From NCBI GenBank assembly GCA_964427505.1, contig CAYRUO010000003.1, positions 62,001 through 126,000 on the forward strand: a stretch of DNA of 64,000 nt, written 5' to 3'. The notes below the pieces were generated by a model. It worked only from the letters and a program-made list of their open reading frames with translations, did no database searches and was not told the DNA's origin. A program made the position numbers and the translations under genes. Positions 35,063 through 43,621 of this stretch are shown one piece after another; positions within the stretch are counted from its first letter, which is position 1; each line of letters starts with the position of its first letter. The DNA comes from Thermanaerothrix sp034436175 (GTDB lineage: Bacteria; Chloroflexota; Anaerolineae; Anaerolineales; Anaerolineaceae).

Positions 35063-36949
35063 GTGAAGGAGGTAACCCTGGAAACTCAACGCATTACTCA
35101 AAATTTTGGTGGTGGCGGAACGAATCGGCAGCTTCCCCCTGGGTATGTGCTTGTAGATCGCTATTTGATCCAAGAAGTTATTGGTATGGGGGGAATGGGT
35201 TCAGTTTATCGAGCCCGAGATTTGCATTTTCCTAATGTGGTGAAAATTGTTGCGGTGAAAGAGATGATCAATCAGGCGCGCGACCCAATAGTGCGCCAAA
35301 CCATTTTACATAATTTTGAACGTGAGGCCAATTTATTGGTTACTCTAAACCATGTTGCTATTCCCAAAATTTTCGATTATTTTACCCATGACGAACGTTC
35401 TTACTTGGTCTTAGAGTACATCAATGGAAAAGATTTAGAAGCCATCCTTAATGAAACAGAGGGTTTTCTTCCAGAAGATCAGGTCGTTAAGTGGGCGATT
35501 GAGATCTGTGATGTACTGGATTATCTCCATAACCATAAGCCCGAACCGATTATTTTTCGGGACCTGAAGCCCTCGAACGTGATGATTAACCAGAATGGAC
35601 ATGTGATGCTGATAGATTTTGGCATTGCCAAGCTCTTTCGTGAGGGCCAAAAGGGCACGATGATCGGGACGGAAGGATATAGTCCACCCGAACAATATCG
35701 AGGCGAGGCGACCCCTTTGGCGGACATTTATGCCCTTGGTGCGACCTTACATCATTTGTTAACCAAGCGGGATCCACGCCTCGAACCGCCTTTTTCGTTC
35801 GCGGAACGTCCAATTCGAAAAATAAATCCTGGTGTATCACCTGAATTGGAAGCAATTGTGAATACTGCGCTTCAATACAATCCGGAGGATCGTTTTCCTT
35901 CAGCGGCAGCGATGAAAGAAGCGCTACTTGCCGCTGCGCGAAAGACAGGTATTCTCTCGCGCATTTCACTGCCCACTACAATGAAAGAAGAGAAAATCAA
36001 ACCGCTGTGGGCATTTAAGTGTGAAGACGAGGTGCGGGGGTCCCCATTCTACGATAATGGGGTCATCTATATTGGTTCATATGATAACAACCTTTACGCT
36101 CTGGATGCCACTAGCGGAGAATTCCGCTGGAAGTTTCCTACTGAAGGTGCTATTGTAGGCCGACCGGTTGTGTACCAAGATGTAGTGCTTATCGGTTCCA
36201 AGGATTCGTATCTTTATTGTGTCTCTGCTAGGATGGGAAAGTTAATATGGAGTCATAAAACAGAAGGGCCTATTCACAGTTCACCACGCGTAGGTGAAGG
36301 GCATGTTTTCTTCGGAAGCGATGATGGTTTCCTATATGCGGTAAATCTCACATCCGGGCGTCGAACCTGGCGGCTTGATGTCGGCGATCCCATTCGTTCT
36401 ACTCCTTTCTTGACCAACGAGTTCATCTATTTTGGCACTGAGGGGGGAGACTTTTTGTGTATAGATTATCGCGGGCAAATCAAATGGCGTTTCCGCGCCA
36501 AGCGGGCGATTACCTCTTCGCCAACAGTGACACAGGGGATGGTGTATTTCACTTCGCTGGACGCGTCATTTTACGCGTTAGATTCAAAATCCGGCTGGAT
36601 GATTTGGCGTTTTCGCATGGGCAAAGGCTCTGTGTCTTCGCCTTGTCGAGTGGATAACTTTGTTTTTGCCGGTTCTGCCGACGGGTATATCTACTGCTTG
36701 GATGCTAATACGTCAAAAGAGATCTGGCGTTTCCAAACTGAACATCAGGTTAGTGGATCGCCGATCATTTATAAAGACAGTTTATACTGTGGTTCGGCAG
36801 ATGGGAATCTTTATTGTATAGACTACAAGACGGGAAAATTGCGTTGGAAGTTCGCGACCGATGGTCCGATCACGGGTACACCTACTGCTTTCAACAATGT
36901 GATTTATTTTGGCTCGGCTGATCACATGGTCTATGCCTTGCTTGCCTAA
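35063..36949 (+). CDS. Ser/Thr protein kinase fused to an eight-repeat PQQ-like propeller
   Basis: The N-terminal kinase (about 28-290) has VIGMGGMGSVYRARD, VAVKEM, catalytic FRDLKPSNVM and DFGIA. The C-terminal half (about 310-628) has eight PQQ-like blades, each with a Trp at its start and a Y/F-x-G-S-x-D turn, such as YIGSYDNNLYALD and YCGSADGNLYCID. No transmembrane helix separates the two halves, so the propeller should be cytoplasmic and may bind a ligand or protein partner. The GTG at 35063 is used; a CTG at 35078 with AAGGAGG 5 bases upstream is a real alternative. First gene of a six-gene cluster. Confidence 0.92.
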   Translation: MKEVTLETQRITQNFGGGGTNRQLPPGYVLVDRYLIQEVIGMGGMGSVYRARDLHFPNVVKIVAVKEMINQARDPIVRQTILHNFEREANLLVTLNHVAIPKIFDYFTHDERSYLVLEYINGKDLEAILNETEGFLPEDQVVKWAIEICDVLDYLHNHKPEPIIFRDLKPSNVMINQNGHVMLIDFGIAKLFREGQKGTMIGTEGYSPPEQYRGEATPLADIYALGATLHHLLTKRDPRLEPPFSFAERPIRKINPGVSPELEAIVNTALQYNPEDRFPSAAAMKEALLAAARKTGILSRISLPTTMKEEKIKPLWAFKCEDEVRGSPFYDNGVIYIGSYDNNLYALDATSGEFRWKFPTEGAIVGRPVVYQDVVLIGSKDSYLYCVSARMGKLIWSHKTEGPIHSSPRVGEGHVFFGSDDGFLYAVNLTSGRRTWRLDVGDPIRSTPFLTNEFIYFGTEGGDFLCIDYRGQIKWRFRAKRAITSSPTVTQGMVYFTSLDASFYALDSKSGWMIWRFRMGKGSVSSPCRVDNFVFAGSADGYIYCLDANTSKEIWRFQTEHQVSGSPIIYKDSLYCGSADGNLYCIDYKTGKLRWKFATDGPITGTPTAFNNVIYFGSADHMVYALLA

Positions 36950-36973
36950 TCCCCGTTTGGGTGGGAGGTTGAA

Positions 36974-37876
36974 GTGAGAAAATTTTTTGAGCGTTTATTT
37001 AATTGCCGTAAGCCAGTAACCGTTGAGAGCGGAGGGGGATTTGTTGAAACAGCGCCTCTAACCGATGAACAGTTGCAACCTTTAACAATTGCCCCGGTGA
37101 AAATGGAGCCAGCGCATTTATTAGTAGGGGTTGGGCAGTCGGTAGGACGACAGCGCGATCGTAATGAGGATGCTCTCTTTTCGCTTACTTCGATATTGTC
37201 GGATGGGAATATGGAATTACCCTTTGGGGTTTTCATTGTTGCAGATGGAATGGGAGGGCATGAACATGGTGAGGTGGCAAGCGGTGTAGCCGTACGAGCC
37301 ATGGCCGAATACATTTTATCGCGCTCTTATTTGCCTTTCTTGTCCATGGAAGACCGTCAACGTGGTAGTTTGCAAGAGGTGATGGAAAATGGGGTTATAC
37401 AGGCTCAACAGGCAGTGGTTAGGTATGCACCTGGTGGAGGGACGACTCTAACGGCTGCTTTAGTCGTAGGCGAGCAGGTCACTGTAGCCCATGTTGGGGA
37501 TAGTAGGGCTTATTTTGTCTATCCCGATGGACGGATGCAGGTTGTTACCCAAGATCATTCTCTAGTTCATCGTCTAGTGGAATTGGGACAAATTTCAGAG
37601 CAAGAAGCGCTAGTGCATCCCCAGCGAAACGTCCTCTATCGTGCTTTGGGGCAATCCGAACCGTTTCGCCCAGATATTCATACCCATCCTATGCCTCATC
37701 CAGGTTACTTAATGATTTGTAGCGATGGATTATGGGGGGTGCTTTCCGATCAAGAAATGTTCCAAATTATTGCTGGTGCTCGAAATCCCGCTTTAGCATG
37801 TAAAAGTTTGGTGGATGCGGCAAACGCAGCCGGTGGGCCTGACAATATAAGTGTAATTTTAGTTCAGTATCTCTAG
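36974..37876 (+). CDS. PP2C-type Ser/Thr protein phosphatase
   Basis: The 300-residue protein has a non-catalytic N-terminus of about 60 residues and a PP2C (PPM) domain with all acidic metal motifs: RNEDALF, VADGMGGH, HVGDSRAYF, SDGLWGVL and GPDNIS. It is probably cytoplasmic since no membrane helix is seen. It would reverse the action of the kinase directly upstream (24-base gap). GTG 36974 has GGGAGG 5 bases upstream. Confidence 0.94.
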   Translation: MRKFFERLFNCRKPVTVESGGGFVETAPLTDEQLQPLTIAPVKMEPAHLLVGVGQSVGRQRDRNEDALFSLTSILSDGNMELPFGVFIVADGMGGHEHGEVASGVAVRAMAEYILSRSYLPFLSMEDRQRGSLQEVMENGVIQAQQAVVRYAPGGGTTLTAALVVGEQVTVAHVGDSRAYFVYPDGRMQVVTQDHSLVHRLVELGQISEQEALVHPQRNVLYRALGQSEPFRPDIHTHPMPHPGYLMICSDGLWGVLSDQEMFQIIAGARNPALACKSLVDAANAAGGPDNISVILVQYL

Positions 37877-37881
37877 AGAGT

Positions 37882-39363
37882 ATGATGGCTGAGATAGCGG
37901 ATTATTATAATATTTTGAGAATCCCTTGGGATGCGACGGCTGAAGAGATACGCTCGGCCTATTTTGCAGCCACTCGTGCCTATCATCCTGATGTTAATCC
38001 TTCGCCAGAAGCACAGCGTATATTTATTCAAATTCAGGAAGCCTATGAGGTACTGTCGAATCCACAGAAGCGTGCCACTTATGACGCCAGTATTCCTGTG
38101 GAATACCGACGACCGCCATCGGTTGCCTTGGAGTGGATCATAAGCCGTGCCACCATACCTCGGCTAAATGAATCCCAATTGGTTTATGCGTTACTTGATC
38201 TAAAGACGACCGTGTCCCCGGATCCAACGTTAGCGCCGCCAGCCCATATTTGTCTGGTGGTTGATCGTTCAACCTCGATGCGCGGCGAACGCATTGAAAT
38301 GGTAAAAAGAAGCATAGGACGCTTGGTTCAGAAGCTTAGACCCAATGATCTCATTTCACTGATTGCATTTGGGGATAAGGCAGAAGTTATCCTCAATGCA
38401 ACCCCGGCTCAGAACCAGATTGAGATCCTTCACACTGTTAATCAACTCCAGGTTGGAGGTGGAACCGAAATTTTGCGTGGGCTTGAGGCTGCTATTAGCC
38501 TCACGCGGTTTGTGAATCATGCTAATAATGTCACCGCTCAAATTTGGTTGATCACAGATGGCCATACTTATGGAGATGAACAAGCAAGTATTGAACTGGC
38601 GGCTAATGCCCACCAGGACGGGATCGTTATTAATGCGTTTGGGATTGGAAAAGACTGGAATGATGATTTTCTAGACTCTCTAGCAGGGGTTGCTGGTGGA
38701 AGCGTTCACCTTGTTATGGATGAAGAGGATTTAGGACGGTACTTCGAGCATAAAGGGATAAACCTTAAGCAGTTATATGCTCGTAATCTTGAGATCGGCT
38801 TCATGAGTGAGGCTGGGGTAGGTTTGAATTATGCTTTTAAAGTGGCAGAGGATCCTGTAGTGCTTCCAACCGAGAACCCAATACCCATTGGTGATCTGTA
38901 CTACAAGCAGGGAATTAAGATAATTTTTGAGTTTTTGATTCCACCTTTACAGCCAGAAATTGTAAACCTGCAACTAATGCGAGGCAAACTCTCAATGGAG
39001 GTGCCTTCGTCAAAGATCCGCTTTTGGCGAATTCCTATTTCTATCAATTGCGAGGTCAGAGATAAAGTTGAATTTGCACATTTTCCTGAAGATCTTGTAG
39101 AAATTCTTGCTCAATTAACCTTATATCGCATGCAAGAAAGAGCGCGTAAAGAAGTTACCACCGGAGATGTCTCGCGAGCGACCCGACGATTGCAGTACCT
39201 GGCTTCGCATTTGCTGGCAAAGGGTAAGTATCTCTTAGCCCGTTCTGTCTTGGCCGAGGCTGATCACTTACAGCGTACTCATCAAATGAGTGATGAGCGC
39301 GGAAAAAAGATCAAATATGGGACCCGCGCTCTGCTATTGCCTTCGGGAACGGAAGAGGAATAG
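37882..39363 (+). CDS. J-domain and von Willebrand A-domain fusion protein
   Basis: Residues 7-70 are a J domain with the HPD triplet at 35-37 (YHPDVN), which in other proteins stimulates Hsp70 ATPase. From about 120 to 290 lies a VWA domain with MIDAS motif DRSTSM (128-133), GGGTE and LITDGHTYGDE. The C-terminal 200 residues form the beta-sandwich and helical region seen after VWA in other bacterial proteins, ending in a charged tail. The J-VWA combination is unusual. It is between the phosphatase and FHA genes with gaps of 5 and 3 bases, so they are one operon. No signal peptide. Confidence 0.88.
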   Translation: MMAEIADYYNILRIPWDATAEEIRSAYFAATRAYHPDVNPSPEAQRIFIQIQEAYEVLSNPQKRATYDASIPVEYRRPPSVALEWIISRATIPRLNESQLVYALLDLKTTVSPDPTLAPPAHICLVVDRSTSMRGERIEMVKRSIGRLVQKLRPNDLISLIAFGDKAEVILNATPAQNQIEILHTVNQLQVGGGTEILRGLEAAISLTRFVNHANNVTAQIWLITDGHTYGDEQASIELAANAHQDGIVINAFGIGKDWNDDFLDSLAGVAGGSVHLVMDEEDLGRYFEHKGINLKQLYARNLEIGFMSEAGVGLNYAFKVAEDPVVLPTENPIPIGDLYYKQGIKIIFEFLIPPLQPEIVNLQLMRGKLSMEVPSSKIRFWRIPISINCEVRDKVEFAHFPEDLVEILAQLTLYRMQERARKEVTTGDVSRATRRLQYLASHLLAKGKYLLARSVLAEADHLQRTHQMSDERGKKIKYGTRALLLPSGTEEE

Positions 39364-39366
39364 GAG

Positions 39367-39891
39367 ATGATCACTTGTCCCAATTGTCATCATCAAGAGT
39401 TGGTTGGGGCTTTGTTTTGCAGCGAATGCGGCACACAACTCATAGTTGTGGATCGTGGTCAGACTCAATCGTTTACCCCAAACCGGCCAGTTGTCGTTGA
39501 TGAAGAGGCATCCAAGACACAACCCGTGCCTGTAGGTGACGAAATGGATCAGTTCACCGTTTCAAAGTCAAATGTTGCTCTGCGTATCGTAGACTCTGAT
39601 GAAATCATCTACTTGGGTGGGCGATCAGAGGTGACGCTGGGGCGGATTGTGGAGGGGCAGCCGATTCTGCCGGATATTGATCTGAGCCCTTATGAGGCCT
39701 ATGCCCATGGGGTTTCGCGGTTGCATGCAGCGATTAAGGTCACCCCGCAACGGGTCACAATTATGGACTTGGGATCATCCAATGGCACTCGTGTCAATGG
39801 TCAGAAGATTGTGCCCCATGTGGAGTACCCCCTAAAGAACCATGACGTTGTTGCGCTAGGTAAGTTGAAAATTCAGGTTATTATTCATTAG
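39367..39891 (+). CDS. Zinc-ribbon and FHA domain protein
   Basis: The 174-residue protein starts with a zinc ribbon (CPNC at 4-7, CSEC at 18-21), then a linker, and an FHA domain at about 75-170. FHA domains bind phosphothreonine peptides; GRIVEG, SRLHAAI, LGSSNGTRVNG and NHDVVALG show the conserved Arg, Ser-His and Asn. It is a likely reader of phosphorylation by the kinase in the same operon. No membrane region is seen. Confidence 0.92.
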   Translation: MITCPNCHHQELVGALFCSECGTQLIVVDRGQTQSFTPNRPVVVDEEASKTQPVPVGDEMDQFTVSKSNVALRIVDSDEIIYLGGRSEVTLGRIVEGQPILPDIDLSPYEAYAHGVSRLHAAIKVTPQRVTIMDLGSSNGTRVNGQKIVPHVEYPLKNHDVVALGKLKIQVIIH

Positions 39892-39902
39892 GCGAGGAAA
39901 CC

Positions 39903-40142
39903 ATGCCAAGTGTGATTATTCATCTAAACAATGAAGATCCCGTGTTGGGCGAGATTGACGCTTTGCCTTCTCCAACTGATTATTTAATCATTGTCAAGAA
40001 CCCTCGCAAGCGGGATGGAAAGGATTTGCACTATATTGAGGCGAATGTTACCACGGTCATTTGGCCGGTAAGCCGGATCAATTTCATTGAAGTGTTACCA
40101 GCGGCTGAAGAAGAGGAAGTGATTTCCTTCGTGAGGGAGTGA
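39903..40142 (+). CDS. Small unknown protein in the kinase/FHA cluster
   Basis: I do not recognise a family. The 79-residue protein begins MPSVIIHLNNEDPVLGEID and is mainly short beta strands, with a central basic patch (KNPRKRDGKDL) and an acidic tail (PAAEEEEVISF). It has a good start (ATG after GAGGAAACC) and lies 11 bases after the FHA gene and 7 before a response regulator, so a coding role in the cluster is likely. It could be a small adaptor or beta-barrel; this is only a guess. Confidence 0.7.
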   Translation: MPSVIIHLNNEDPVLGEIDALPSPTDYLIIVKNPRKRDGKDLHYIEANVTTVIWPVSRINFIEVLPAAEEEEVISFVRE

Positions 40143-40149
40143 CACGTTC

Positions 40150-40902
40150 ATGAGTGATACAAGTTTAAGAGATCGCCTGATCCTCGTGGTAGATGACGAG
40201 GAAAAGATGGCGCGCTTTATTCGCCTTAATCTGGAACATGATGGCTTTCGAGTGGTGGAAGCCCATCGTGGTGAAGAAGCCATCCGCGTCCTACGCGATG
40301 CGCTGCCAGATTTGGTCATTTTAGATGTGATGCTACCCGATATGGATGGGTTTGAGGTGTTGCAATTGATCCGTGAAATCAGCCAAGTGCCGGTCATTAT
40401 GGTCACGGCTAAAGGGGAGGAGGAAGATCGCATCCGGGGTTTGGAACTTGGCGCCGATGATTATGTGACCAAGCCTTTCAGCCCGCGCGAGTTAGTCAGC
40501 CGGGTTCGAGCGGTATTGCGACGCACGGAGATGGCCAGCCCAATTTCTAAAGAGGTGGTTGAGGTAGATGACCGCTTGAAGATTGACTTTGGACGCCGCG
40601 AAGTATGGGTAGAGGGAAAACTAGTTAAACTGCGTCCCACCGAGTACCGTTTGCTCTATCATTTGGTGCAAAATGCCGGATGGGTGCTGACCTACGATCA
40701 GATTCTCTCCAAAGTATGGGGGTATGAGTATCGTGATGAGCCTCATTACGTCCGGCTTTATGTGAATTATCTGCGTCAGAAAATAGAAAAAGACCCGGCA
40801 AACCCCAAATATATCCTGACCGAGCGTGGCGTAGGATATCGGTTTGTAGATTTTCGGCGTCAGAAACCAAGCGAGGCAGGCCAGGAATCTACAAAAAATT
40901 GA
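40150..40902 (+). CDS. OmpR-family response regulator
   Basis: The 250-residue protein has a receiver domain (1-125) with DDEEK acidic pair, phosphoacceptor Asp in LVILDVMLPDMDG and the conserved Lys in VTKPFSPRE, then a winged-helix DNA-binding domain (LRPTEYRLLYHLVQNAGWVLT, YVNYLRQKIEKDP). No histidine kinase is next to it, so it is an orphan in this window or works with the Ser/Thr kinase cluster upstream. Full length. Confidence 0.94.
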   Translation: MSDTSLRDRLILVVDDEEKMARFIRLNLEHDGFRVVEAHRGEEAIRVLRDALPDLVILDVMLPDMDGFEVLQLIREISQVPVIMVTAKGEEEDRIRGLELGADDYVTKPFSPRELVSRVRAVLRRTEMASPISKEVVEVDDRLKIDFGRREVWVEGKLVKLRPTEYRLLYHLVQNAGWVLTYDQILSKVWGYEYRDEPHYVRLYVNYLRQKIEKDPANPKYILTERGVGYRFVDFRRQKPSEAGQESTKN

Positions 40903-40982
40903 TATTTTTCTAGCAAAAATCTTATGCATTGGATTTATATAAGTAAGTGTCATCAAAAACCTTCTTGAGTAGGAGGTGGACG

Positions 40983-41423
40983 ATGGCAAACCTGATGGTG
41001 TTTGATCCAATGCGTGAACTGGCTGCTTTGCGCTCGACCATGGATCAACTTTTCGATGACCTTTTCACCCGGCAGGTAGACTGGCTGCGGGGAGGCGATT
41101 GGATGGCGGTGGACATGTATCAGACCGATAATGATGTCGTGGTCAAGGCGACTATCCCGGGAGTAAAGCCCGAGGATATTCATGTGACGGTTAACAATAA
41201 TGTATTGACCATCTCGGGCGAGGTAAAGCAAGAGGAAGAGGTCAAGAATGCAGTTTACCATCTGCGTGAACGTCGCCATGGAACTTACACCCGCAGCATT
41301 ACTCTGCCGGTGCCGGTGGAAGTGGATAAAGCCAAGGCCGAATATGAAAACGGGGTGTTAACCCTGACGTTACCCAAAGCCGAAGCGGTGCGACCGAAGA
41401 CCATCACTGTCAAGGCGAAATAA
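40983..41423 (+). CDS. Hsp20/alpha-crystallin small heat shock protein
   Basis: Small heat shock proteins hold unfolding proteins without ATP. The 146-residue product starts MANLMVFDPMRELAALRSTMDQLFDDLF and has the alpha-crystallin domain (ATIPGVKPEDIHVTVNNN, YENGVLTLTLPKAEA, then PKTITVK). The ATG at 40983 follows AGGAGG by 6 bases; an upstream frame to 40947 is not used. A hairpin follows the stop. Confidence 0.95.
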   Translation: MANLMVFDPMRELAALRSTMDQLFDDLFTRQVDWLRGGDWMAVDMYQTDNDVVVKATIPGVKPEDIHVTVNNNVLTISGEVKQEEEVKNAVYHLRERRHGTYTRSITLPVPVEVDKAKAEYENGVLTLTLPKAEAVRPKTITVKAK

Positions 41424-41434
41424 CTTCCGGGTAT

Positions 41435-41463
41435 CAGCCGCTCCCAGCGAAATGGGGCGGCTG
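41435..41463. other. Intergenic hairpin after hsp20, without a T run
   Basis: CAGCCGCTCC pairs with GGGGCGGCTG in a 10-base stem (one G-T pair). No T tract follows (AAAACTTC), so it is more likely an mRNA stability or partial-stop element between hsp20 and the FmdB-like gene. Confidence 0.5.
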
Positions 41464-41489
41464 AAAACTTCTGCGATAAGGAGGCCAAA

Positions 41490-41693
41490 ATGCCAGTTTA
41501 TCAATATGTTTGTGAAGAATGTGGACAGCCTTTCGAATATTTTGCCCAATTTTCCCAAAACGGCCGCGTTCCGCAATGTCCGCGAGGTCATCTACGCGTA
41601 CGCAAGGTGTACCACGCGCCTGCTGTGATTTTTAAAGGGAGCGGTTGGTATAGTACTGACCATCGGCCCAAGCCCTCTAGCGAAGAAAATTAA
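41490..41693 (+). CDS. Second FmdB-type zinc-ribbon protein
   Basis: The 67-residue protein starts MPVYQYVCEECGQPFEYF, the FmdB form, with a CEEC pair at 8-11 but only one further Cys (PQCPRGH), which may be completed by His. It ends with IFKGSGWYSTDH, the common FmdB C-terminal motif. Function is unknown. AAGGAGG lies 6 bases before the ATG. It may share the hsp20 transcript. Confidence 0.85.
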   Translation: MPVYQYVCEECGQPFEYFAQFSQNGRVPQCPRGHLRVRKVYHAPAVIFKGSGWYSTDHRPKPSSEEN

Positions 41694-41732
41694 GGCTTTG
41701 TGATTGTCTGAGCCTTTGAAACCCTTAAATTG

Positions 41733-41741
41733 TGATATACT
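41733..41741 (+). promoter_or_regulatory. Extended -10 promoter of trxA
   Basis: TG-A-TATACT is an extended -10 element, 44 bases before the trxA ATG. The -35 region is weak (CCTTTG at 17 bases). Confidence 0.5.
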
Positions 41742-41784
41742 AAACCCGATTTACTTTTGGGTATCAGAAGGGAGATAATTTAGA

Positions 41785-42147
41785 ATGATAGATTCGCCAA
41801 TTCATGTGACCGATGCAGCGTTTGAGAAAACGGTGTTGCAATCTGCCTTACCGGTGATCGTGGATTTCTGGGCTCCGTGGTGTGGCCCTTGTCGCCTCAT
41901 CGCACCAGCGTTGGAAAAAATTGCGAAGGATTATGCCGGAAAAGTGATCGTTGCCAAGGTGAACACCGATGAGAATCCGGAATGGGCGACACGGTTTGGC
42001 GTCCAGGGCATTCCCACGCTGTTATTTGTTGCGAACGGCAAAGTGATCCATCGTCAGGTGGGGGCTCTGCCGGAGGGGATGCTCCGAGACGTGGTAGAGC
42101 AATTCCTGGATGTGGTACAAGCGGCTTCAGCACAGTCCAAATCCTGA
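41785..42147 (+). CDS. trxA: Thioredoxin
   Basis: The 120-residue thioredoxin has the active site WAPWCGPCRLIAP, VAKVNTDENPEWATRFGVQGIPTLLF with the conserved cis-Pro, and normal length. It reduces protein disulfides in the cytoplasm. AAGGGAG precedes the ATG, and a strong terminator follows the stop. Confidence 0.95.
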   Translation: MIDSPIHVTDAAFEKTVLQSALPVIVDFWAPWCGPCRLIAPALEKIAKDYAGKVIVAKVNTDENPEWATRFGVQGIPTLLFVANGKVIHRQVGALPEGMLRDVVEQFLDVVQAASAQSKS

Positions 42148-42165
42148 TCGCTTAACCCGTGAAAG

Positions 42166-42197
42166 AAAAAAACCGGGCTTGCAAGCCCGGTTTTTTT
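42166..42197. terminator. Strong bidirectional terminator between trxA and murA
   Basis: ACCGGGCTT-GC-AAGCCCGGT is a perfect 9-base stem, with A's before and seven T after. It can stop transcripts from both trxA and convergent murA. Confidence 0.93.
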
Positions 42198-42232
42198 GTC
42201 ATCCGTTTTGATATTTGGAATATGTGCTGGAT

Positions 42233-43513
42233 TTATTCGCGTACCCGCTGAATGTGGGCACCTAGCGCGGCAAGTTTTTCATCCACCCGCTCATAGCCGC
42301 GATCAATTTGCCCGATATTGCGGATAACCGAAGTCCCACGTGCCGATAGAGCGGCTAATACCAGTGCCATGCCAGCGCGAATATCGGGGCTTTCCAGTTT
42401 TTCACCGTATAACTCGGTAGGCCCTTGCACGATGCAGCGATGTGGATCGCAGAGGACGATTTGAGCACCCATGCTGACCAACTTGTCTGTGAAGAACATG
42501 CGGCTGGGGTACATCCAATCGTGAAAAAGGACGGTGCCCTTAGATTGAGTCGCTACGACGAGTGCAATGCTCATTAGGTCGGTGGGGAAGGCAGGCCAGG
42601 GCATGACGCTAATCTCGGGTATAGCCCCTCCCAGATCAGGCTCAATAGTAAGACGTTGCTCGCGGGGGACAAAAATATCCTCACCTTGCACGTCCCAATG
42701 CACCCCCAAGCGTCCAAACACTAACTGAATCATATCTAAATATTCCGGACCCGCTTTGCGGATGGTGATTTCGCCTCGTGTTACCGCGGCAGCACCGATA
42801 AATGAGACAACTTCGAGGTAGTCAGGGCCAATGGTGAATTCGCCGCCTCGTAGTCGTTCCACACCGGTGATGTGAAGGGTGTTGGAGCCGATGTTTTCGA
42901 TTTTAGCGCCTAGTGAATTCAAGAAATGGCACAACTCTTGAACATGGGGTTCCGAGGCGGCATTGCGAATAACACTTTCTCCCTTAGCCATGACGGCGGC
43001 CATGATGGCATTCTCGGTGGCAGTGACACTGGCTTCATCCAGTAAGATATTAGCCCCTCTTAACCCATTGGCACGAAAGTAGAAATAGCGGTCGTATGAG
43101 ACATCTACCCCTAGTTTCTTAAGTGCTAACAAGTGGGTATCCACACGACGACGTCCGATAACGTCTCCACCGGGCGGGGGTAAGCGTAGCTCGCCGGCGC
43201 GGGCGCTCATCGGGCCGGCGAGCAAAATGGAGGCGCGTATCTTGCGGCATAAATCGGGATCAAGATCTGCAGGTCGGACTTCTTTGGCTTGAATTTTCCA
43301 AGTGTGTTCATCTAGATCGGAAAATTCCACACCCAGTGACTCGAGAAGCGCACGCATCGTGCGAACATCCAAGATATTGGGAACATTGCGCAAGATGACC
43401 GGTTCATCGGTAAGCAAACAAGCCGCCAACAGGGGTAGAGCAGCGTTTTTATTCCCGGATGGCGTGACCTCGCCGAAGAGAGGATAACCACCTTCGATAA
43501 TGAACTTTTCCAT
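42233..43513 (-). CDS. murA: UDP-N-acetylglucosamine 1-carboxyvinyltransferase with Asp in place of active-site Cys
   Basis: MurA adds the enolpyruvyl group of PEP to UDP-GlcNAc, the first committed step of peptidoglycan synthesis. The 426-residue protein has GNKNAALPLLAA (Lys22), RKIRASILLAGPMSAR and the two-fold pseudorepeat. The loop reads LPPPGGDVIGRRRVD, so residue 117 is Asp where E. coli has Cys115; MurA proteins with this Asp (for example in mycobacteria and chlamydiae) are insensitive to fosfomycin. ATG 43513 follows GGAGG by 5 bases; a longer frame would overlap the divergent dhaR gene. Confidence 0.94.
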   Translation of the reverse strand: MEKFIIEGGYPLFGEVTPSGNKNAALPLLAACLLTDEPVILRNVPNILDVRTMRALLESLGVEFSDLDEHTWKIQAKEVRPADLDPDLCRKIRASILLAGPMSARAGELRLPPPGGDVIGRRRVDTHLLALKKLGVDVSYDRYFYFRANGLRGANILLDEASVTATENAIMAAVMAKGESVIRNAASEPHVQELCHFLNSLGAKIENIGSNTLHITGVERLRGGEFTIGPDYLEVVSFIGAAAVTRGEITIRKAGPEYLDMIQLVFGRLGVHWDVQGEDIFVPREQRLTIEPDLGGAIPEISVMPWPAFPTDLMSIALVVATQSKGTVLFHDWMYPSRMFFTDKLVSMGAQIVLCDPHRCIVQGPTELYGEKLESPDIRAGMALVLAALSARGTSVIRNIGQIDRGYERVDEKLAALGAHIQRVRE

Positions 43514-43544
43514 TGCCACCTCCAGGGTTATTATATCCACACCT

Positions 43545-43573
43545 TTGGTGTTGTGGTGAGTTTTTGCTACAAT
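43545..43573 (+). promoter_or_regulatory. Candidate promoter of the dhaR-like gene
   Basis: TTGGTG and TACAAT are 17 bases apart. The -10 box is good, the -35 weak. Start would be near 43580, about 42 bases before the ATG. Confidence 0.5.
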
Positions 43574-43621
43574 AGAAATCAGTGGGGATTGGAACGGTGA
43601 GGAGATGAACGAGGCGCTGGA

